A stretch of 64,000 nucleotides of DNA from Callaeas wilsoni. Its lineage: Eukaryota; Chordata; Aves; Passeriformes; Callaeidae. A program made the position numbers and the translations under genes. This document shows positions 1-13,800 of this stretch, in pieces. Where the stretch lies: the NCBI GenBank assembly GCA_013398955.1, contig VWPU01011632.1, forward strand, positions 1-64,000. The letters are read 5' to 3'. Position 1 is the first letter of the stretch. The number at the start of each line of letters is the position of its first letter. The notes beneath the pieces are model-generated. The model had not been told where the DNA came from and made no database searches. It worked only from the letters and a program-made list of their open reading frames with translations.

Positions 1-259
1 CCGGCCCGGCTGCCGGCGGGGCTTGCGGCTGCGCCTCGGCGCTGCCCCCGCGGGAGCGGCGCTCCGGATAATTAGCGAGATAATAGTCGGTAACAGGCGC
101 GTTTTTCCTTCTGCGGTGCTTTGTGTTGGGGTTCCGGCGTCCGAGGGGGTGGCGGCAGCGCAGGTGCCCGGTGCCGCGGGGATGGTGACACGCCGTGGGC
201 CGTGTCCCCGGTGCGCGCTCCGGGACCGGCCGCGGCCCCGTGGTCGCGGCTCGTGGTCG
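1..259 (+). promoter_or_regulatory. ACSL3: CpG-rich promoter / probable non-coding first exon of ACSL3
   Basis: The first ~350 bases are very GC- and CpG-rich, and the DNA turns AT-rich from about 440. A strong splice-donor match (TCG then GTGAGC) follows base 259, so I place the end of a non-coding first exon there. The transcription start cannot be fixed and may lie left of the window. Assignment to ACSL3 is inferred: this is the only CpG-rich start-like segment that runs into the window's edge upstream of the plus-strand gene, and vertebrate ACSL3 has non-coding 5' exons far from the ATG. It could instead be a shared promoter with a leftward neighbour. Confidence 0.5.
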
Positions 260-3169
260 GTGAGCGCGGGTGATGCGAGATCGGCAGGGCCGGAGGAGGA
301 GCGGGCCGGGATTGCCAGTCTCGTTGCAGGATTGCCGGTCTGTTTTCCGGGGGTTTGAGGCAGGATTTAATGCTGAGGTGCGTTCCCTTCCAGGACTCGC
401 CCGGGAAGGATAGCACAGGAACACCTTTCACTCATAGGGAGAGCAGCAAGCCTTAAAATACTACTACAGATAGTTCCATAAATAGCGTGAAGTTCAGTGT
501 TTGGGACTCATACAGAATCCCTGGGAAAAAAGAAAACAGTAACCTCCAGAAAAATTAAAGCAGTAACAGAATAGAAATATTTGTAAGGTAGTTTATGACC
601 ACTACATTTCTGTCTTTTAGCTTACTGAAGAAACAAGCTCCCCCCAACATTTAATTATTATGCACAGCAGCTGGTATGTAATCTTTTACAATAAGTGCTG
701 CATTTTGGTTAGGAGTATCAGATTCTAGCGTATAGCTTTTTTTTATTGACCTATGAGATGGGTTTGATAACACCAGATATGAGATTCTTGTATTTGAGTA
801 GCCTCAGTTTTTAAGTGTCATTATCAGTACAGAATTAATGAAAAAGAACAATACCAATGATAAAAGATTTTGGTTACTTAAAAAAGTCTGTTAAGGATAA
901 GGGCAGTCATTTTTACGCAAAATACAAATATTTGAGTTCACATGAAATTTGTTCCGGGCTTTTTTGTCTTGTTATTGTTTTAAGCATCATGTAAAGAAAA
1001 AGCATAAAATGAAAACCAAAGGCCTTAATGTGATTTTAGACTAGTTACATTCTGCTCTTGATACACTCTTTCTCCAGAATGGATTGCCATCTCATTGTGC
1101 AAAAATTCACTGTGGCTTATGGCTTTTATTTTCTGGGGCTAAAAAGCAGAAGCATGAAATAATAGATGTGTTATCAGGTCTTAACTATATCCTAAGAGGA
1201 GGGTAATCATCTGGGTGCGTTCGTAAGACTTTATATCCATAACCATCTGCAGCACTTCTCAAACTGTTTGTTCTGTGTGCATTGTTAAGGAAAGACATTT
1301 TTAAGCTTGGTAATTCCTCCTTGACCTGTAGATTTATGCCTCAGGAATGGCTGAAACTAAGCATTGTGGCTTACAGACTTAATTTTCTTTGTAGTTGTTC
1401 AGCATGTTTGTTATTGTTGGTCCATAGAAACGGGAGGTAGGTTCACGTTTAACATTCATATGTTCAGTGCTGATGGCTGGCTGACAAACTGGAGTCAGTC
1501 TGATGGAGCTGCTGATCTGCGTGGTGAAAACTTTTGAAACTCATGGTGAAGTCAGCCTGTGGTATGGATCTGGTCCCTCTTGGCTGGTCAGGAAAGCAGG
1601 CTTCTTGCTCATGGATACAGAATCCCTCGGAGGGGTGCAGACTTACTGACTTAATTCTACAATAGTCTAATTGACCCCTAATAAGCTGGCACTTGATTCT
1701 GAATGTTTGTGCTATCTTCAAGTGTCCTATTCCACTCAAAGTAAGGATGAAGGTAATAAATTTCAGCCTCAGTTTTATTCTTTATATTTCACAGAACTGG
1801 GAGGTTTTGAGAGAGCTCTGGCTTAGAGCTGTGGACAAGGAGTAGACTTTCCATACCTGTGCACCTGAGTGCTGTGGGGCTTTGACAAGAGTACGCTATT
1901 AATGGCCTAAAAAGGACTGTGGTGTGGAGAATCTGGTTCCACTTTTCAGAAGTGTTTCTGGGTGATTCCCATCTTCCCTGCTCCATCTCTCTTTCTTGGA
2001 GGATCCTGAGTATGTAAGAACACTGAGTAGGGCCTGTTGGGCTGAGTATGCTGGTGTGAGTAATTTCTCATTTATGACACTTAAAAAACCATAATGCCTG
2101 TAAGAAATCATTTCTCAAATCACAAGATGTGGTTTAGCCAGAAACCTAGGAAAGTCAGAATGGTATTTATTGCAAAACTGTTAATCTCTGTAGAACTAGA
2201 GGAAATGTCTTCATGTTTGACTCAAAGCATGGTGTGCTTTTGCTGAACTGGTGAGCATTTAAGCCATTGATTTCCAAAGCCTCCATTCAGTGCTGATTGT
2301 AGGGCTTTTATTCTTCATTTCTGTAGACCAGTGAATGGTCTGAGCCATTGAGTCATGCTAAAGACCTAGTTTTTTTCAATGGATTGTCAAGATTTCTGGA
2401 ACAAACATCACACATGGCTCAGGACAAAATTCAAAAGAACTATGGATAAAGCATTCTTGTTAAAGGAGATCCAGCTATGGAGTAAATTTCCAAAAAGTAG
2501 CAGGAAGAACTGAGTCCTGAACTGTTTAGCAGTCGACATTTTCTTTTAAAATATTTGTTCCAGTGGAAGGGTAACTAAACCTGTTCTGACAACCAGCTGC
2601 TACTTACTGCCATGGTGGCAAATCCAAAGAAATAATGCACTCTGATGCTGCAGTGTTACTGGACCTTAAACACTAGGTTCAGGTGGCCTGAATTCCACCG
2701 AAGCCCCTTTTCTCAGTTAATGGAGAATTCTAGGTGGTTTTGAAGAGCAATTCAGAGAATTTACGTAAGACACTGAGTGGGGAGCTGCCTGAAAGCCAGC
2801 TAATAAGAAATAGGAGGCAGAAGGATTTATGTGGAATTTAGGCCATCTGAATATGGCCCTAAGATGCGACTTAGTACTACTAAGTAAGGTGTATTAACAC
2901 TAAGAAGACTTGGCTTCAATTTCTATCCATTTCATCTGCTGCCGATTACTAAGCAAATTCACCATTTAAGCAGCTCCTTAAGGGTGGGGGCTTCTTGGCT
3001 CTCTCCCTGTCAGGAGTGACCCCCTGCACCAGCACAGCCTGTTTTGGGGGGCAGCTCAGCTAAGAGGGCTCTGGGGGTCGTGGTGGCCGGCGAGCTGAGC
3101 ACGGGGCAGCCCGTGCCCCGTATTAACAGGAGCACAGCCAGTAGGACAAGTGAGCAATTATCCCATTGC

Positions 3170-3700
3170 GTTTGGCACTCGTTAGACCGCGTCCAGAATG
3201 CAGCATCCAGTTGTGCTCCCCTCCCTGGGACAAAGGAAATGTCGATAAACTGGAGTGAGTTCAGTGGGCAGCTGCCAAGATTGGCTTGAGTTGTGAGCTT
3301 TTGCTGTGTGGGGAGAAGTAGAGGAACTGTGCCTGTTGTTGAGCCTGGAGAAGAAAAGGCTTGCAGGTCCCTTCCAGCACCTGTGTGAAGGTTTTCAAGA
3401 TAGTGAAGCCAAGTTCTTCACAGTGGTGCATGGTGGGAAGACAAGAGACAGCAGGTGTGAATTGAAGTCACAGAGGTCTGTGTTTATAAGGTGTTTTTCA
3501 CCCTGAGGTGTGTCAAGTGATGGGGCTTGGTAGCCCAGAGAGCTTGTGCCGACTCCTTCTGTGGAAGTTTTCAAAATCCATCTGGATAAAGCTCTGAGAA
3601 AGCATCTGTGATTTCACAGGTGACCCTGCTTTGAGCTTGAGGTTGAACCAGAGTCCCCCTGATGTCCTTTTCCACCTAAATTATCCCATGGCTCTATCTG
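3170..3700 (+). repeat. Old CR1 LINE 3' fragment
   Basis: The segment follows the usual order of a CR1 3' region, strongly diverged: a stretch like 'leader of the reverse-transcriptase C-terminus' around 3330-3360 (frame reading LLSLEKKRLAG, compare the CR1 'FSLEKRRL' block), then the downstream 'phrase' about being mixed with kept counts of treatment around 3530-3700, ending near a degenerate 'gatgtccttttccacct' tail. Several indels break the frame, so it is a fossil copy. Boundaries are approximate. Confidence 0.55.
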
Positions 3701-6700
3701 GTTTCTGCCAGCAGAGCAGTTGCAGTGGAAGGTTGTGAGCCAGCTTATTTAGGGCTGCATGTGGTCTGGCAGTGCAGGTTTACATATCAGACTTGGAGCA
3801 GTATAGCAAGCACTCCAGCCAATCCTACGCAGCTCTCAAATGGTAGGACTTTATTTGCTTAATTATGCAGAGTTGGAAGAACCTGCTCTTCATCCTGAGG
3901 GCTTGGTCTACATCAGGGCTTGCCGTGTAGAAAAGCCCGAAGGGCTCTCCAAGGATTCAGGACTCAGCTGCAAGATACAATTTGGGATCCAATGATTTTG
4001 AGTCTGTTGAAGGAAATCAGGTGGACAAGGCCATGTCCTAAACATACCTCCTGAACAGCTGTTCTGAAATATGGGGGGGAGCCAGGAGGGAAGTGCAACT
4101 CTGAAGGAAACTCAAATCTTATTCTGTATTACCTTCTGAATCAGTTAAAGAAAAGTTGTTAACCATTCAAAATGGTTTGAATCAAGTTGATTCAAAACTT
4201 GCAAGAGTCTTTTACTGATCCTTGGGAAGGAATTCTCACCCACATGTCCTCTCATTCCTTAAGTGAGCTTGCAGCTCGTGGGAAGTCAAGGTACTGACTT
4301 AAGGTGGCTGTAATCCCGGAGGAGGTGGAGGAGGAGACGGCAATTTGTCACCACCCGTGCGTTGGGAAGTCTTTCCCTCAGTGTTCATGAGCCTTGTTAA
4401 TTAACTAGCACATCTTTGTAATTATGATATCTGAAATGGGACAAGCTGGCTTCTCAGTCCGATGAGTTTCCTAAAAAGCAGGGAAGATAAGGTTATTGAA
4501 GTTACCGGCGTACAGATTTTCACTGTTGATAATGAAAACAGCAAGGACAAACTGCAAACCTTCTCCCATTACAGTTTAAAACTGGAAATCTAGTGCTTTG
4601 GTTTTTAGGAGTTGTGTAAATATCTTTACCTTGAATGCTTGTATCTACTAGATGAAACCAGTATGAGACCTGGCAGGGGAAAATAATTAATAAAGATTAG
4701 AAGTGACTTGCTGAAGCAGCAGAATGGCACTGGTACAGTACTGCCAGGTTCAGTTCCCCATCTATTTGCTATGTTACATTTCCTGTCTGTAGAACATTCT
4801 CTTCTGTGAGAAACTCATAAGGATCCTGTGAACTGAAAACTCTGTAAAAACACTTTTTCTGCATCTTTAGAGGCAAGACTTCTGCCTTTCCCTTACTGCT
4901 CTCCAGGACAGGGTATGGAACGCACCTCGTTTTGTTCAGGTTGGCTGCTCAGACACACAAGAAACCTTGCCCATCCACAGGAGGGTTTTGCATGGGTGCT
5001 TTGCTTCTTGAGCAATTAGTGCAGTGTTATACATCGGTGTGCATGGTGATAAAAGGTCTGTTGGCTCAGACATAGAGAAAAATTTCTGCCAACCAAAGTT
5101 TTAAGACAGTATGAGAAGGTAGTCTGTGAAACAGTGGAGTGTGGTCTGTAGTTGTTTCACCAAACCATTATTAAAATCAGTGTTTATGACCTCATTCTGT
5201 GAGAACCTGTGAAAAACTGGAAAGTGGAGCACCTGCGGTTAACTTTCAGAATTTAGATGAGGTGGTAATTTGTGTTTGGTACAGAGGTATCTGTAGGTGG
5301 TTTTAAGTATATGGGTATGGAGAAAGGCAGAATGGAACAGAAGAAGCAGGAGGTGATGGCTTGCAGGAGGATTTAAGTGGTTATGTAGAGAAACATCTGC
5401 TTTTTTGTGTCTGCAGATTTTGTCAGGATTTTTGTTGGTGAGTGCTGAAGAGAGGTAAAGGCAGCAGGCACACAGGAGAGACAGGTGTCCCAGGAGCGCT
5501 CAGGCAGGGAGCCTGGTGATCTGTGTGCAAGCTGGGTTTGGTCTGTTCCAGCAGTAAGTCCACAAATGGCTTGTCAAGCACTGGTAACAGAACTTTCCAG
5601 GCATTTACAGCTGCAGTTTAATTGTCCTGGTGAGGTATTGTTCTAGAGAAACTGTGAGTAGAGAAACGCTTTTCTTAATGGATAACTTTGAGAAGCATAG
5701 AAAACATTTTCCAATTCTGCAGCTCTGAAAAATGCATAGATTTTATTTTTTCACCTTTCTTGAGGGAGAAGATGCTTATAGAGATTTTTACCTGCTTCTC
5801 TGACAATCTGCACAAAGGGCTGATCTGCTGACATCTGGTACTTTCAAGAACAAGGTACAAATCCACTTCCCAGTAGGTGTAGCAGGGCTGTGTGCTCGTG
5901 TGTGAATGGCCAGGTCACCAAGCCAAGGCTGCTAGCAGGCGTTGAAAGGCGAGGTGAGGGTTTTTGATCAGGAAAGCTAGGTAAAATAGACACTCAAAAA
6001 AATTTAAATCTGTCATTTTTGAATAAAATCAGTTCTAGTTAAGAAAAAAATACTCTTCCACCCAAACCCTGTGTTACACAGTCACAAATGCAGTTGTGGC
6101 CCAGGCCAGGTTGTGAAAGGACGGAGACATCTGCTACCCTGGCTTGGTTTTTTGTGCATCTATAAATGTGTATACATACAAGATAACAGATTCTAGGAGT
6201 ACAGCGGTCGAAACTGCCTATATTTTAATTACATCATTAGCATAATATTTCATGATTCTTTGGGGGATTTTTTTTTCGAAAAGCAAGATGTATTTCTCTT
6301 GGTGTTTGAAATGTTAGTGGCTCATGAAACAGATGAAATATTTATATTCTTCTTCTAGAAATATCTAATAGTCTATTCTGGACTTCCAACTTGTCAGATT
6401 GTATTAATCTAATGCTGACATCTATATAAGACAGACAAAATAATTTTGCCAGAGAATATTCACAAATTTCCTACAAATGCTGTTGGTACTATGACACCTT
6501 TCTTTTTAAAAAAGGTCAGTGTTCTTGAAATTTAGCAGTGAAGACTCTACCCAGCCACGTACCTCAATTTTGGTCGTGTTCACATAATCAAGAGTCTAAG
6601 GGTGTGTTTGATTTCCCTGAAATGAAAACCAGGATTCCCTTCTACCAAAACCTCCATCTACCTACACAGTATTTGTGTACTGATTCTGAACTACTGACTT

Positions 6701-8536
6701 GAGTGATGTCCTGGGAGGATGTAGTTACTTCCTCACCTTCATCCCATCCAGGACATATCTGTGGGCACTGGCTATTTTCCTTTGATTTTCAACACCTGTG
6801 TTTGTAAGTTTTGTTTTTAAGGGTGACACATAAGGACTTGGAGCTAAGGACCACACTTCTGTAATGCTTCTCAGAGAATAAAATGGCTTCTAATTTAATG
6901 AGACGTTGTTCTGTGTTTGCTTCGAGTTATGCAATTGTTGAGCATGTTCATGAGTGATCCTGCCTTGCTTTGCTTACAAAAGGAAGAGTGATAGAAAGAG
7001 AGAAAAGGATATTTGTTCCAGTGTGATGGAGGAGAGAGGTCATCCTGATATTCTGTTACTTCTAAAGCTAGAAAATAGAATGATGACTAATGAGCAGGGT
7101 AGACTTCTTTATGCCATATTTGAATAAATTATAGTGCTGGATTTTGAACAGGAGAGTAATTTTCCCCCAGGCAGTATAGATACAAAACGTAGATCAAGTA
7201 GCTCTTCAGGAAAACACTGAATTTGAAATATTTTCTTTGTCCTTGGCTGTTTCTTTCTTTTGTAATACCATATTCCCCACTGTCCCTAGAACTTTAGAGC
7301 AGCCAAGAGAAATAAAAACCATACAAAGCAGTTTACAAAGAAACAGCCTGTCTTTCTGTAGCTCAGCCTTTTGTGTGACTTCCCATCAGGCAGCCCCCCA
7401 ACTTGTTGAGTGCAAAGTGTGCTGTCAGTCCATAAATACATGGAGGAGTGAGGCTGAAGCATTAACAGCTGAAGTCTTTTCTGGTAGTCTTCCCCAGATT
7501 TCATTAAGTGCTTGGTTGGTCAATGGTTTTGCTGTGGTTTCCGGGCTTTCCAGTTCCTTTGGCAACTCCATGTTTACGGTGTCATGCTTGTATCCATAGA
7601 AAATATTTGCTGAAGTCCTATTTCTACTGATTGTGCAGCATTTCTGGTGTCTTGTAAATTAGTTTGGTTTAGTTGGAAGTTTTTGAAATCTGGAGTTAAA
7701 TAAGTGCAGTAATTTTTTAGCATTAGGTCCTAAAAATACTAGGAGGGAGGTAGTTTCTGGCCATTGCAGGACAGTAGTTGTATTTGGGCATATACCCCAA
7801 ATCTTAAGCAAAGTATTTCTGTTAAACCAGCTTAAGAGTCAAGCTTAATCATCTGTCAACGTGGGTGTTTAGGATGTGGGGTGTCACAGACACCACTGTA
7901 AGCAATCTAAGAAACAGATGACTGTGTTTTTGAGAATAGGTTTATAACCTGTGGCTGAGGTAAAGTTACCAAAAGTGAAAATTGCATATTCCCAGAACTT
8001 TGAGCAAATTTCATTTCTCTTTGTTTTTGTGGTCAGGAAAAGCTCCACAGGTTATTTTCTGCATTTATATTGCTGCTGGAGTGAGGCACTGCTTTTGGTA
8101 TGTCTTGCTTAGTCCTGACAGAGAGGTTCAGTCTACGAACTCTGAAACTCCCTGTGAACCTTGTGCAAGTGTTGGCTTGAGGCAGGTCTTGCTAGGGCTG
8201 TGATTTTTATAAATTGCATTCCTCTTGTTTTTCTGCTGTGTGGCTTGAGGGGGATCTCTTCATTATACTGAGAGTGAATGTTGGATAACACAGTCTGAAC
8301 CATGTACATGGGTTGGGAGCAGTAGTCTTTCCTTAATAAGGTAGTGATCATTTCTGAAGGACTTGTGACTTCCATTGCAGACCAGAGGAGAGGAATTGTT
8401 CCTGTTCTGGCATTTGAGGCACCACAGTGGAAAGTGTGGGGTGTGAGAAAAGCAGATATTCTTGTGGGAACTTCTTAATTACATTTATTTTGGTAGTAAA
8501 TCACTGTAGATGACTGGACAAAATGATGATATTTAA

Positions 8537-8580
8537 AAAAAACAACAAACAAACAAAACCAAACCAAACCCAGCAAAACC
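8537..8580. repeat. A-rich simple repeat (CAAA/CCAAA)
   Basis: An A8 run is followed by CAA, CAAA and CCAAA units. It is a low-complexity tract; it could be a decayed poly(A) tail of a retroposon, but no body is recognisable upstream. Confidence 0.7.
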
Positions 8581-9100
8581 TCAAGTAATTGGAACCTGAG
8601 AATGTATTTATCCTTCAAAAGAGAAAGTGTATTGAAAATGTCACCAGCCTAGCCTTTCAAGTTAAATGGTAAAACATCCCACTTTATCACTTTGATAGCT
8701 TAGATCACGCTGTGGATATCCTTCTTGCTTTGAAATGTATTGTAAAATTCCTCTTATATGTATTGTTCATCTTGCTGATATTTTTCTTGTGCGAAATTTG
8801 TCTAAAGATTTGGAATTTTCGCACTTTTTCTTGTGAAGTCTCTATCTTCATTTTGTTCTCTCAGATTTGCTTTGTTACCCGAGTGTATTCATCTGCTTCT
8901 TGTTCTTCAGGGGCTTCTGGTGTAAGGTTATCAGGTCCCTCCAGATTTGAACCGAACTGTGCAGTTGTTTTGATGTTAATCAGTAGCTATAGGTAGGCAG
9001 CTATGATTAAGCAATTGCATTGTGAAACTTGTAGAGACTTGTAGGCTTGGCTAATCTTCTGTTTTAAGGGAAGGGGAGCACAATCCCAAGGTGAAAGGGC

Positions 9101-9525
9101 TGTCTGGACAAGAGCCACCAGGAGTGAAGCCAGCAGGACTGAGCAGTAACTGGGGAAAGGTGATTCTGGCACGGGAGGTCATGGCCACCAACCCACTGAG
9201 CACCTATTCGAAACAGACCCCTGACTCCAGTGCAGAGAAGAGCTGTCCCTGTGGACTAATTAGCAGGAATAATGAGAGGGAGAGCTAGTGAATAGGGGTT
9301 TGAGTACTAATTAGTGAAAAAACTGTGTAATTTATAACCAAGGAACACTGATACCTTTGTTAAAATGTGTAAGTAGTGTAAAGTTGTGCTGACTTTGTGG
9401 GGTTACACCTGGGTTCCTGCTCTGTGCAAACTAGAATAAAGAAATAAAATATCTCATCTTGGTGTGTGAATTGACATTGCACACCAGGTAATGAGCCAGC
9501 ATCAGGGTCAACAGTTACCCCTAAC
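9101..9525 (+). mobile_element. Candidate solo LTR of an old endogenous retrovirus
   Basis: This ~425-bp stretch begins with TGT and ends with CA. Inside it has an AT-rich TATA-like area near 9363-9380, an AATAAA signal near 9435-9445, and a downstream G/T-rich segment, an LTR-like order. The wording around 9380-9450 resembles avian ERV LTRs that I know only from memory. No target-site duplication is visible at these edges (flanks AGGGC and AAATC), and no internal retroviral genes are seen. Boundaries and family are uncertain. Confidence 0.33.
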
Positions 9526-11869
9526 AAAATCCCATCAAATAGAGAAGAAATGTTAGAGAAAGAAGGCAAAGACAACATAAATACACAGGCTTACCAGATT
9601 TTGGATGTGGCCACCTGGTGTTTTTTGAAAAATGAATATAGGATAATGGGCAATAATTTTTAATGTGGCACTATGTGAACTCAAATTCATCTAAAAGTGA
9701 ATGAGAACAATTTTCTGCATGTATAGCTTCTGCTGGAGAAAAAAATACCAAAGCACCTTTACAGTTAAAAATGTGTGGGATTGTTTTGTTAGATTTTTTT
9801 TGTTGTTCTGATCTAATGTGCCATGAATACATGGCTAGGATACAGTACAAACCACACTGAATGTATGGCAGCAGACCATCTATTTTTGTTTTGTTTTCGA
9901 AGAAACAAACAAACCAGAACTGCTCATGCCTTAGCATTTCAGATTTCCCAGAAATTGGAGAACTAATCTTAGGCTGTGTTTTGTAGTAGAAAACAGCACA
10001 TGAAACCATTCTGGCGAGTCCCTTGCATTCGGATGGAAAGCAGAGTCTGCCTCCCAGTGGAAGTACTTAGGGCGATTGACTTAAATGAGCAGAAAATGAC
10101 GGTAGGAATTTGGAGTGTGATGAACTGGCAGTGATAACTCAGCTGTTACAGCACTTCTTCAGTAGGCAGAGGTTACTGGTGAAGCTTCTGGCTTATTTTT
10201 ATGCAGACTTTTTTCGTACTCTATGTGCAGTGGTGTTGATGTTCTTGTTTAAGTACTCTCCCATGTTTAATTTGTATCTGTGGTTTAAAAATCTAGCAGT
10301 GTGCTGGGGAAATTGGTGGTTTCATCTCTCTCTAACAGTGAATTGGCAGATACCAAAGTTCCTCTGAGGCCTTCTCCAGTAGCAAGGTACTTTATCCATT
10401 AGTTTCTTTTTTTCTCTGTCACAAACATGAAAACATTTAATTTAGTTTGGCGCTAAATGCATCTCTTAAATTCTCTAATAACTGCTTGTGAAAAGAAGTG
10501 GAAGCAGTGTATTGACAGTATCTGGTAAAGTGCCTGGAACGAGTTAAGACACTTGTTTGCTATGAAACGTCATGTATGTAGTGGGAAGAGAAGGAGATGA
10601 AAGATGGAGCAGCACTGGATTGTGTTCTGGCATAGCCATTACTTTGTTACGTGATTTTAAATAAGTGTTTTTAGCACACCACCTTCTTTTTGGGGAGTGC
10701 TTTCAGGTTTGCTGACAAAGTTGTCACCTTAGAGCTGTGTTTTATTGTTCTTATTGATAAAAGATTTATTTGTCAGTCCATTAAATATCTAAACTGTCTT
10801 GGATAAGTTAAAAAAGCCCCCTTATTTAAGGAAAATAAGTTTTAAAATGTTTTAAATAGAAAATATTTAAGATGCTGAACTGCAATGGAGTTTGCATTTT
10901 TAGTTGCTTTTATTGGAAATAAAATTGGAAGGGTGTTTGTGTTATGGGTGAATGTAGCTTTAGGAGTGTTTAGTTGTTTTTCCTGGAGCTCGTTAGTGCT
11001 GAACTCACTGTGATTTAGTTTTATTTTTCACCTGGAACAAAGATTTAAACTTAAGTTTATAGCCCATGCGGTCAGACTGTGCACTGGAGTCCTGTAACTT
11101 TTTTGTGGGGGAAATAAATCTGTTTGTCTGCTTTGTGATGTCACTTTAGCTTTCATTTTCTCCTGAGGGTCACTCTTTGCTTCTTAGGAAGCAGAGGGGA
11201 GAAGCAGGAACCTGGGCCCTCGCTGTCCTGCGGTGTGCAGTGATGTTCCAGACAGCGGGGCTTGGGTGTACGTCCAAGAGGTTGATGTCAAATAGAAGTT
11301 TTTAATACCCACTTACCATTACCTTTTTAGAATAACTGGATATACAAAGGATCTGTTTTAAAGAAAGCGCAGTTTGGTGCCCTCGAGAAATGTCAGTTCC
11401 TTCCATCTAGTTTAGTTCTGTGCTACCGCATTTGCCTCCCTGTTGTCTGCCAACACTAGGTGTGATTTTCTTTTTTTTTCCCCTTGATGTAAATGAGCCT
11501 ACTAAGGTGAAAAGGAATCTTTTCTCGGTAATACAACTTTTACCTTTATTTCAAACTTTATTTGATACCATAGAGAGTGTCTCTCTAGGGTAAAAGGACT
11601 TCTTTAGTTCATGTAATTCCTACTGTTGTAGTGTCTTGGTGTTCAACAAGAACATAATTTATTTATCCTAATAACATGCCTTCTGGCTGCCTCCTAAGGA
11701 AATAGGAGTATCATTTTACAAACGTAACATTGACATGTGAAGGACATAAATTAACCCCTTTGTATTTATAGGAATGCGTATTAGCCTGTACCCGAAGTTT
11801 AAAGGTATTTAAGCTTGCAGCACTTGCAACTCCCCAAGGCTGAGCTCCTAAGAAAGTAAGTAGTGAGCT

Positions 11870-12050
11870 CGTTAGTAGGAGAGCAGCGGGTTAATCGCGC
11901 AGCCCGCAGCTCCGCCTGATCCCGCAGTGCGCTGTGGCACCCGGGGCTGTCCCGCTGTCGCTCTGTGCCGGGCTCGGTCCTTCCGCAGCCCCGTGGGGTT
12001 TCGTGTGCTCCTTCCCCAGCCTCCTCCGGCTGTGCCTCGTCAGTCACTGC
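11870..12050. other. Isolated CpG-rich patch in the first intron
   Basis: A short GC/CpG-dense island stands in AT-rich intron DNA. It has no splice-linked coding exon that I can recognise. It could be an alternative promoter or non-coding exon of ACSL3, an enhancer, or a GC-rich repeat remnant. Confidence 0.35.
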
Positions 12051-12399
12051 TGTCAATTCATGGTTACCCAGTTTGAGGTAGCAGAAGAGTAACATCTTTT
12101 GTGGTGCTAATTTTCTGTTGGTTTAGGTGCTTGCAGTGACTCACGGTAGGCTCAAGTGAGTACCAAAGTTGATACAAAGGAAAAGCCACCGTTCTGCCCT
12201 GCGAAGGAGAGGGTTTAAACTGGATCAGCAAGCTAATCTGACTCATTCCTAGCCACAGAGGCACTCGTGTGTTGGTACAATGGAGGGCAGGAGTGGAATT
12301 ACCTTTTGGAGATGAACAGTCTGTTTTTATTAGCAGCCCAGCGTTAAATCTGCTTGAGCCAAGCTGAAATCACACCCTCAGGCTGTGATTCATGTGATT

Positions 12400-13800
12400 C
12401 AGGCAGGCCCATGAGCAACCTTTGCTGCCCCAGCGGTCTGTTAAACTCCTGCCTTGGAAACTGGCTTGTTGCAGGTCACCGTGCCTCTTTCTTGATGGAC
12501 TGTGTGTGCCCTCCTGTGCTTTTCAGAAACACTCTGGTGCAGAGAAGTGCCCGAGTTTCCCTTGGGACTGGAGTTGAGTTGTGGATTTGCTTCTGTTGAA
12601 GCGTAGAGTGGGTCGAGTTGTGGGGGCAGGCGTGGGAGTGCTGAGGTGGCTCTGGCCATCTGCCAGTGTTGAGTTCCCTGGCAGAGCAACGGGAAGCATT
12701 TAAAGAGCCCTGGGATTCACCCAGGGCTGTGCTAGAGGTGGGTCACAGCTGGAGGCTACAGATGATCTGAGTAGGGTGGCTCAGAATTACCCTACATGTC
12801 CTTTCAGAGAGTGTTTATTCTCTCAGTGCCGTGAAGATCTACCTCCTTTTGAGAGCAGAGACATAATCAATAGCAATTTTGGCCTCCCACCATCCCTCTT
12901 TCTGTGTAAGATGACAGCAGTTCACAGCATGTGGAGGAGCAAGGAGGGCAAAGTCCAGGGAGAGACAGGTTGTCTCTTGTTCAGGACTGGGAGTGAGACA
13001 CATCAAGGACCAGAGGTGATGTGAGAATTAGTTTCATTCTTGTGTACTTGCTTGAAAGAGTTTCAGAAAACCCTCTGGCTGAGTGTGTGCCTGTGTTACA
13101 GCCATGCAATCCTCTTCTAGATCTTTCTGTAGCAGAGGCTGTTCAATACCTGTGACAAGCCCTGTGTGGTCATGGGGAGCTGTCGAAGAAGGTCGGGTGG
13201 GTTTGGTAAAAGCGGGTGCTGATCCCTGGGGCTTGGTGTGCTGAGCATTGCTTTTCCTCCCTGTTGAAAGCAGGAGTCCTGTGGGACAGAGCCATGGAGC
13301 TGTTCCCAGCATGACTGCAGAGAGGCACTCTGGTTTGTAACAGGGTTCAGCTCTGCCTGGTGAAGGGTTTTGTGGATGTTGGAGAGGCTCATGGAAGGTC
13401 TCCCTTGTGCTAGAAGTGATGCTGAGACCCAGGCAGCAGCCTGGAAAAGGGCGACTTGGAGGGGTCAGAGGCTGGAAAATCAGCAAGCAGGGGCCAAAGG
13501 ACAGTGTGTGCACTTGTGTGGAAACCACAGGGCCTGTGAGAGAGGGGTCTGCCAGGATGGCCTGGAGGGTGCTGGGCCCTGGAGAGCAACACAGCTCCAC
13601 AGGCAGTGCCAGGGCAGCAGTGCTCAGGGAATGCAGGAGGTGGTGGGAGGAGAGGCTCTGGGAAGCAGTGAAGGGTGAGCTGGGGAGGGGAGGTGTGTCC
13701 TTGCGCCCACTCTGCTGTTGCTTCTGGTTTGGGAGGATGTGCTGAGCACCACCTCTGCTCCAGGGACCCAAAGCGTCCGTTTCCAACATTCAGTAGGGCT
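12400..13800. other. Moderately GC-rich intronic stretch, no gene recognised
   Basis: Open frames of up to ~250 codons occur on both strands here (the longest on the minus strand at 13034-13789). They overlap one another, are rich in Pro/Ser/Leu, and match no domain that I recognise. They are best read as stop-poor frames in GC-richer DNA. Confidence 0.5.

Noticed and set aside
13034..13789. A 251-codon minus-strand open frame, the longest in the window.
   Set aside because: It overlaps several open frames on both strands, has biased Pro/Ser/Leu content, no domain, and no splice context. It lies in GC-richer intron where stops are rarer.
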